Positions 15,434 through 19,903 of a stretch of DNA of 19,903 bases are shown here, in pieces. The position numbers and the translations under genes were made by a program. The stretch spans positions 1 to 19,903 of the forward strand of contig JBFLXN010000037.1 in NCBI GenBank assembly GCA_040755715.1, read 5' to 3'. The stretch's first letter is position 1; every line of letters begins with the position of its first letter. The notes under the pieces were generated by a model, which worked only from the letters and a program-made list of their open reading frames with translations, was not told the origin of the DNA and did no database searches. Origin of the DNA: JBFLXN01 sp040755715 [NCBI: Candidatus Edwardsbacteria bacterium]. GTDB taxonomy: Bacteria > Edwardsbacteria > AC1 > JBFLXN01.

Positions 15434-17563
15434 TCATCTTTTATACACCCCCAGCTTCTTTTTTGCCTCCTGAAGGGTCGGGTCAATTTCTAAGGATTTT
15501 TCCCAGGCTTTCAAGGCTTGGTCAAATTTCTCTAATTCTTCATAGGCATTTCCCAAATTAAGATAAGCTAAGGCATAATTACTCCGCTTGCTAATTGCCT
15601 GATTGAAGAGTTCCACTGCCTCTTCGTAGCGACCTTTTCCTTTATGTAAAGCACCCAAATTGTTATACGCCTCAGCAAAATCCGGATTGATTTCAATTGC
15701 TCGCTTAAATGAAGCAACCGCCTCCTTTTCCTTTCCACTCTCACTCAAAGCCAACCCTAAATTATTATAGGTTTCCAGGAGATTAGGATTTAATTCTAAA
15801 GCCTTTTCAAATTCCACTACCGCCGCCTCAAATTCTCGCTTGAAATATAAAGCGATACCCTTTTCATTATGTTCAACGGCAGATTGTTCAACTCTAATTT
15901 TTTCTTCTTCTTCCTTTCGTTTCTTTTCTTCCTCCAAGAAAGTCAGCGTTTGTTTATTAGCGGTGAGAATTTCAGCAGTAATCTTTTCTAACCGGTCATT
16001 GCGGTCCTTCTCTAAAAGAACTAGACTTTTAATAGCGGTAGAAGTATCATCCAGATTTTTTGCCAATACTTCAAGCATTTCTTGATTTGCTTTTTTTATT
16101 TCCTCTCTGGTTGATTTCTGCTCAGTAGTTTGTAATTTTATTTCTTCAAGTAAGCGGTCATTAAGTCTTACATTTTCTTCCATCTCTTTAGTCAGAAGCG
16201 CAGAAAAAACATCGCTTTTTTTGGAAACATCGGTGAGCGAAGAAATAATCCCTTCCCCATTGGTTTTGGTTTCAGAAAGTAATTCCTGCCAGAGTTTATG
16301 TTCTTCCTGGAAATTTTTATCAAACTGCTGATAGTTTTTTTCATTCTCTCTCAATAAGTTAGAAAAGGAATTAACTAAAGCCTCTTTTGTCTCACTTTGT
16401 TTACCAATAAGATTTTCCCAAAGAGATTTGTTTTCTTGAAATTTGTTCTCTATGGTAGTAATGAGGGCTTCGCTCTTCCTGGTCATCTCCAGAAGAAGAG
16501 GCAATTGCTCTCTTTTCATAAATTCCTGATAAGTTTCCTGATTTGCCTTTAATGCCTGACTATTTTCCAAAGCATTTGTTTGCAGGGCTTCTAATAGTGC
16601 CTCGTTTTTTTGAACGATTTCTTTAAGAATCTCTTTTTGAATAATAAAGTTTTCTTTATTTTCGCTACTGAGTTTTGCAAAGAGTTCTCCCACTTGACTC
16701 TGGTTTGTCTTCAGGATGCTGAGAAGCTCATTGGAGTCTTTCGTTTGTTGCTCAAGTCCCTTTTCTAAAACATCAATTTGGGAATCTCCGTGGGTTCTGA
16801 TTTCCGAGAGTAAAGTAATATTCTCTTTACTTTGGAGAGCCGTTTCGCTTAAGATTTTTGTCAATTCTAAAGAGCTTTGTTTGGACTCTTCTTGAGTGGT
16901 TTTAAGAGATTCATTTATATCTTTTTGGCCCCTGGCAATTTCTACTAAGATTTCTCTTTGACTCGTTAGATTCTCTATATTCTCCTCGCTACTCTTTTTA
17001 ATAACTTCGGAGAGGGCATCACTCTTTTTCAAAAGATGCAACAAAGAAGCCGCAGTTGTCTCTTTGCTCTCTTTAATTTCAAAAATAAGGGATTCTAATT
17101 TTTCTCCTATACCGCTAAAGATTTTCACACTATCTTGATAGAGACTTTTGATTTCTTCCTTCCATTCGTCTTCTTTCTCCTTTTCCATCACTTGGGTGAG
17201 AGTTTCATTGACTTTCTTCATCTCAGCGAGCAATACTTCAAGATTATTTGTCAGTTCTTCGGGAAGGCGAATTTTTTCTGTAGAACTGGTTTGAATAAAT
17301 TTTTCCAGAGAACCTTTTAATTCACTAAGGGTAGAAAATGCTTGTTCTGACTTTGTTTGAAGGCTATCAAAACCTCGGATGCATTCAGCTACTAGTGGTA
17401 GAGAACATTCGGACGCCAGGACATCGTAGAGTTCACATTCTTCCTTCAGGCATTCAAGGAGTTGAAAACTGGGCGTTTCCTTTTGTTCAATGATTTTCCC
17501 CTCAGCGTCATATTTTATTTCACTCAAGATTTGTCTTTGAGAAGAAAATGGACACTTGCTCAT
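15434..17563 (-). CDS. Cys-cluster, long coiled-coil and TPR scaffold protein
   Basis: This 709-residue protein is of unknown function. Cysteines lie at residues 4, 38, 43, 53 and 61 (SFQLLECLKEECELYDVL, then SECSLPLVAECIRG), which could bind zinc or iron-sulphur. From about 70 to 555 the sequence is charged, helical and heptad-like, with loose internal repeats such as ENKSLWENLIGK and EEHKLWQELLSE. A very acidic/basic stretch (EEEKKRKEEEEK) leads into four 34-residue TPR units at about 562-696, with motifs such as AYNNLGALHKGKGRYEEAVELF. No signal peptide or membrane segment is seen, so it is probably a cytoplasmic scaffold. The start is strong: GGAGGAGG lies 7 bases before ATG, and a promoter lies at 17586-17615. 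It is the first gene of the minus-strand operon. Confidence 0.8.
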   Translation of the reverse strand: MSKCPFSSQRQILSEIKYDAEGKIIEQKETPSFQLLECLKEECELYDVLASECSLPLVAECIRGFDSLQTKSEQAFSTLSELKGSLEKFIQTSSTEKIRLPEELTNNLEVLLAEMKKVNETLTQVMEKEKEDEWKEEIKSLYQDSVKIFSGIGEKLESLIFEIKESKETTAASLLHLLKKSDALSEVIKKSSEENIENLTSQREILVEIARGQKDINESLKTTQEESKQSSLELTKILSETALQSKENITLLSEIRTHGDSQIDVLEKGLEQQTKDSNELLSILKTNQSQVGELFAKLSSENKENFIIQKEILKEIVQKNEALLEALQTNALENSQALKANQETYQEFMKREQLPLLLEMTRKSEALITTIENKFQENKSLWENLIGKQSETKEALVNSFSNLLRENEKNYQQFDKNFQEEHKLWQELLSETKTNGEGIISSLTDVSKKSDVFSALLTKEMEENVRLNDRLLEEIKLQTTEQKSTREEIKKANQEMLEVLAKNLDDTSTAIKSLVLLEKDRNDRLEKITAEILTANKQTLTFLEEEKKRKEEEEKIRVEQSAVEHNEKGIALYFKREFEAAVVEFEKALELNPNLLETYNNLGLALSESGKEKEAVASFKRAIEINPDFAEAYNNLGALHKGKGRYEEAVELFNQAISKRSNYALAYLNLGNAYEELEKFDQALKAWEKSLEIDPTLQEAKKKLGVYKR

Positions 17564-17585
17564 AGTTTTGCCTCCTCCAAGAAAT

Positions 17586-17615
17586 ACTATATCAAATTTC
17601 AGTAAGGTAAGTCAA
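17586..17615 (-). promoter_or_regulatory. Promoter of the coiled-coil/TPR operon
   Basis: On the minus strand TTGACT (17615-17610) and TATAGT (17591-17586) are separated by 18 bases, with a T-tract (GGTTTTTTCC) directly upstream of the -35 box. The expected start of transcription lies about 15-20 bases before ATG 17563, with GGAGGAGG in between. It is nearly the same design as the promoter at 19281-19309. Confidence 0.8.
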
Positions 17616-17659
17616 GGAAAAAACCTTACCACGGAGACACGGAATTTACCAGAACTAAC

Positions 17660-17758
17660 TGTGTAATGTGAAATGTTTGATGTGTAATGAAGAACATGAC
17701 GATTATGGCGAGCAAAGCCGAACCATTACCTGACACATTTCACATAACACATTACACA
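17660..17758. repeat. Palindromic word-repeat element upstream of the coiled-coil operon
   Basis: Arms tgtgtaatgtg (17660-17670) and cacattacaca (17748-17758) are exact inverted copies. The words gtgtaatg, aaatgt and acattac recur within each half. The centre contains the G/C-richer ggcgagcaaagcc. It lies between two minus-strand transcription units and could end the radical-SAM transcript. Confidence 0.55.
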
Positions 17759-17811
17759 AAAATGTGATTCTGTAGTATAATTTCCTATGCCATCAAGGTA
17801 ATTTTGCGACA

Positions 17812-18960
17812 TTATGCCCTCTTCCATATACCGGGAATTCTTTCATTACAAAATTTGCACATACTATCTTTAAGATTATTTTTAACTATAGAAAAGTGAA
17901 ATCTACTAATCAGCAATTTCTTGCATCTCGGACAGTAGGTACTATTTCCTTTATGCCCCGGTACATTTCCTACATAGATAAATTTTATCCCCACTTCTTC
18001 AGCAATCTTTTTGCAGCTCTCTAAGGTTTTAACCGGCGTAGGGGGAAGATTGGTCAGTTGGTATGAGGGGTAAAATCTATTGAAATGAAGAGGAACATCT
18101 TCACCTAAATTTTCTTTTATCCACAGACACATCTTCTTTATATCTTCAGAATTATCATTTGCCGTAGGAATTACCAGATTCACTATCTCTAACCACCTTC
18201 CGGATTCTTTAATTATCTTAAGAGACGCCAGAACAGGTGAAAGAGAAGCAGAAGAGTATTGACGATAGAAATGCTCGGTAGAGCCTTTCAAGTCAATAGT
18301 AATGGCATCAAGAAATTTCAATAGTTCTCTCAGAGGTGCTGGCCTGAGGGAACCATTTGTATGACAAAGAGTGTTGAGTCCTTTTTCTTTTGCAATCTTC
18401 ACTATATCAATCATATATTCATAAAATGCGATGGGGTCGTTATAGGTAAATGAAACTGTCGGACAGTTTTCCCTTATTGCCAAGTTGACTGTTTCCTCTG
18501 GTGAGAGGCTGTAGTTTTGTGTTTCTTCTATACTTCTCTGAGACATATGCCAGTTCTGACAAAATTTACATCTAAAATTGCAGCTTGCTGTTCCAAAGCA
18601 TAGAATATTTGTTCCTGGGAGATTGTGGAAGGAAGGTTCCTTTTCTATGGGGTCAATTTGAATGGCACAGGGTTTGGAATGAACCAGATTATAGAGGAGT
18701 CCATGGCGATTTTCTCTATTGCGGCAAAATCCACGGTTCCCTTGAGAAATTATACATTGGCGAAAACAGACTTCGCATTGAACCTTATCGTCTTCTAATT
18801 TTTTATAAAACATCGCTTCACCTAAGGTCTTTCCTTTCTTCTTTAAATTTTTTTCTTGAAAGAAAGCCCCAAGGCTTAAAAAGGCAAGACTACTTTTCTT
18901 GAAAAACTCTCGCCGGGTAATATTTATTTGTTTAAAGATGGCGTCTAGATTAAACAGCAT
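17812..18960 (-). CDS. Radical-SAM enzyme of the AmmeMemoRadiSam type with a twin-arginine N-terminus
   Basis: This 382-residue enzyme keeps the radical-SAM cluster motif CNFRCKFC (C127, C131, C134; C-x3-C-x2-C). Upstream cysteines 62, 65, 69 and 79 (QCEVCFRQC, RGFC) and a C-terminal CPRC...CKFC ribbon suggest further metal sites. The blocks PTVSFTYNDPIAFYEY and FLDAITIDLKGSTEHFY and the C-terminal LHFNRFYPSYQL match the enzyme that co-occurs with AMMECR1 and Memo proteins; the reaction is not established. The N-terminus ITRREFFKKSSLAFLSLGAFF (about 14-34) looks like a Tat signal, with RR at 16-17. No clear A-x-A cleavage site follows, so it may be an uncleaved anchor. ATG 18960 is preferred over a TTG 12 bases upstream. 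No Shine-Dalgarno is obvious. AMMECR1 and Memo genes are not adjacent. Confidence 0.88.
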   Translation of the reverse strand: MLFNLDAIFKQINITRREFFKKSSLAFLSLGAFFQEKNLKKKGKTLGEAMFYKKLEDDKVQCEVCFRQCIISQGNRGFCRNRENRHGLLYNLVHSKPCAIQIDPIEKEPSFHNLPGTNILCFGTASCNFRCKFCQNWHMSQRSIEETQNYSLSPEETVNLAIRENCPTVSFTYNDPIAFYEYMIDIVKIAKEKGLNTLCHTNGSLRPAPLRELLKFLDAITIDLKGSTEHFYRQYSSASLSPVLASLKIIKESGRWLEIVNLVIPTANDNSEDIKKMCLWIKENLGEDVPLHFNRFYPSYQLTNLPPTPVKTLESCKKIAEEVGIKFIYVGNVPGHKGNSTYCPRCKKLLISRFHFSIVKNNLKDSMCKFCNERIPGIWKRA

Positions 18961-19015
18961 AATTTTTTGCAAAATATTGAAAACACATGGCTAGATACAT
19001 CAGAGAGCTCAGGGA

Positions 19016-19141
19016 GCTCCGTAGGAGCGATATACTATGCAAAATGCTTTTGTTTGAATAGATCAAAGATTATATCGCTCCTGACGGAGCTTAAAAAGCA
19101 TTGTTTTTCCTTGCTCTATTAATATTTTGCTCCTACGGAGC
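19016..19141. repeat. Three REP-like hairpins (GCTCC-GGAGC)
   Basis: Three copies of one small palindrome occur: gctccgtaggagc (19016-19028), gctcctgacggagc (19077-19090) and gctcctacggagc (19129-19141). The first is in inverted orientation to the other two. The first two are extended by gatata and tatatc, so they pair as a 19-base imperfect inverted repeat. Such pairs are typical of REP/BIME sequences. They lie in the long leader between the promoter at 19281-19309 and the radical-SAM gene. Confidence 0.7.
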
Positions 19142-19280
19142 TAATGTCGTATCATAGGTGAAAGGTTGAATTGATTTAGCCTCGCCTCCTTCTAATAAAT
19201 ACGCAGTCTGTAATTCTAAGGATGACGCGTAAATTTCCGTCCATTCGTGGCTTCATTTTTCGCATTACATTCCCCAAGAT

Positions 19281-19309
19281 ACTATAGCAGATTAGTAGAC
19301 AGTAGTCAA
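19281..19309 (-). promoter_or_regulatory. Minus-strand promoter upstream of the radical-SAM gene
   Basis: On the minus strand TTGACT (19309-19304) and TATAGT (19286-19281) are separated by 17 bases. A T-tract (AAGTTTTTTTC) precedes the -35 box, and CTTGG follows the -10 region as in the 17586 promoter. The nearest downstream gene on this strand is the radical-SAM gene, about 310 bases away across the REP-like hairpins. Confidence 0.7.
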
Positions 19310-19390
19310 GAAAAAAACTTGCTTTTCTCAAGAAGATAGTTTATATTCTTATACTGACTTGGCAAGTAAATAACGGTATGATTACGGCGA

Positions 19391-19502
19391 TTCACCCCGT
19401 TAGAAAAATATCTTTTTTAGTTCTTATATTAGTTTATCCCAAAAATTCGTGAATAGAGTGAACACAATTTCTGCCATTATGGTGGTTTTCTAACGGGGTT
19501 AA
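19391..19502. repeat. Inverted-repeat element upstream of the zinc-ribbon gene
   Basis: Arms ttcaccccgttagaaaa (19391-19407) and ttttctaacggggttaa (19486-19502) are inverted copies with one mismatch, enclosing 78 non-coding bases. It resembles a short MITE or a decayed element end. The edges do not show a clean target duplication, since TA is present only on the right. Confidence 0.5.
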
Positions 19503-19538
19503 AATAGTGATTACAGAGATAAAGATACCATCGGTAAT

Positions 19539-19903
19539 ATGAAGGCGAAATGCTGTAAATTATGTGGGAGACGATTCTTTTCTCAGAGTGGGCGGCATAT
19601 TTATTGTCCGCCTTGCGCTAAAGAGAGGAGAAGAGACTCCCAGAATGATTGGAGAAAAAGCCATCCTGATTATCAAAAGAAATGGAGAGAAAAATATTTC
19701 CTTGAAACCAAAGAGAGGTATGACGATTCAGAGAAAACAAGACGGTGGCTAAAAAGGCATCCAAAATATTTTCAGAAGTGGCTAAAGAAACACCCTGAAT
19801 ATTTTAGCAAATATTATTCTGTGCATAAAACTTACTGGAGAGAGTGGCGTAAGAAAAACAGGGAAAGATATAATGAATACAAGAGGAAATATATGCGAAA
19901 ATA
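19539..19903 (+). CDS. Zinc-ribbon protein with tandem 11-residue repeats (3' end beyond window)
   Basis: An uninterrupted frame of 121 codons runs from ATG 19539 off the end of the window. Residues 6-26 form a zinc ribbon: C6-x2-C9 and C23-x2-C26 in CKLCGRRFFSQSGRHIYCPPC. The rest is very basic and aromatic. From residue 74 it consists of back-to-back 11-residue units (HPKYFQKWLKK, HPEYFSKYYSV, HKTYWREWRKK, NRERYNEYKRK), with an earlier copy HPDYQKKWREK at 42. Strong Lys/Arg content suggests nucleic-acid binding. No family is named with confidence. No Shine-Dalgarno is clear. The start is the only in-frame candidate after a TAA at 19500. The amino-acid pattern is coherent in this frame and not in the overlapping one. 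Confidence 0.65.
   Translation, partial: MKAKCCKLCGRRFFSQSGRHIYCPPCAKERRRDSQNDWRKSHPDYQKKWREKYFLETKERYDDSEKTRRWLKRHPKYFQKWLKKHPEYFSKYYSVHKTYWREWRKKNRERYNEYKRKYMRK

Larger units (their letters stand above)
18961..19538. other. Gene-poor region with repeats and a minus-strand promoter
   Basis: I see no convincing gene in these 578 bases. They contain three REP-like hairpins (19016-19141), a strong minus-strand promoter (19281-19309), and an inverted-repeat element (19391-19502). A Shine-Dalgarno-like AAGGAGG lies on the minus strand near 19190 with no start codon at usable distance, possibly a relic of a displaced gene start. The longest small minus-strand frame after the promoter is about 29 codons and has no supporting features. 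A weak plus-strand promoter candidate (TTGCTT at 19319, TATATT at 19342) is noted but not relied on. Confidence 0.5.

Noticed and set aside
17776-17781. Plus-strand promoter at TATAAT
   Set aside because: The -10 box is perfect but there is no acceptable -35 box at 16-18 bases, and it would transcribe only antisense to the radical-SAM gene.
19016-19141. CRISPR array
   Set aside because: There are only three short palindromic copies in mixed orientation with unequal gaps; they are REP-like hairpins.
19564-19752. 62-codon plus-strand frame at the right end
   Set aside because: It overlaps the zinc-ribbon frame in another phase. Only the frame from 19539 has the cysteine pairs and regular repeats.

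Overview
The window is bacterial chromosomal DNA. It has compact operons, clear Shine-Dalgarno sites in front of several genes, and sigma-70-type promoters of the TTGAC-N17/18-TATAGT kind. The housekeeping genes (dnaG, rpoD, glnA, tldD, tldE, dtd) are intact and ordinary in length. The base composition looks moderately A+T rich. The intergenic gaps are filled with small palindromes and REP-like hairpins. This fits an uncultured or candidate-phylum bacterium, but nothing here fixes the phylum, so taxonomy is inference. No tRNA, rRNA or CRISPR array was seen.

Layout, plus strand. Bases 1-128 are non-coding flank. Bases 129-1991 are a 5'-truncated adenine-N6 DNA methyltransferase remnant, overlapped by a DprA/SLOG-like gene (1973-2806); together they look like a defence or DNA-modification fragment. 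They run straight into dnaG (2817-4595) and rpoD (4592-6319), the core of the macromolecular synthesis operon, followed by glnA (6385-7713). The glnA stop codon carries a 201-bp MITE-like insertion flanked by TA. Next come tldD (7943-9355), tldE/pmbA (9447-10781), an Mth938-type gene (10852-11193) and the D-aminoacyl-tRNA deacylase gene dtd (11210-11650). A strong promoter (11723-11751) drives an isocitrate dehydrogenase with a very basic N-terminal tail (11830-13074) and an orphan membrane subunit of the complex I / group 4 hydrogenase family (13084-13986).

Layout, minus strand. The strand switches at about 13990. A three-gene operon reads leftward from a promoter at 17586-17615: a Cys-cluster/coiled-coil/TPR protein (17563-15434), a Pro-rich linker protein (15369-14782) and a two-domain MshEN + cyclic-nucleotide-binding protein without an HTH (14753-14001). 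This is the best candidate for an undescribed system, a scaffold plus nucleotide-sensor module. Upstream is a radical-SAM enzyme of the AmmeMemoRadiSam type with a twin-arginine N-terminus (18960-17812), about 310 bases from a second promoter of the same type.

Right end. Bases 18961-19538 hold no convincing gene; they contain three REP-like hairpins, a promoter and an inverted-repeat element. From 19539 a plus-strand gene runs off the window. It encodes a zinc-ribbon protein followed by tandem 11-residue repeats.

How the genes relate. dnaG and rpoD link replication priming and housekeeping transcription. The RpoD sigma regions 2 and 4 are canonical and match the promoters seen. TldD and TldE form a metalloprotease pair. 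The minus-strand operon has no recognised pathway and is read here from domains only.
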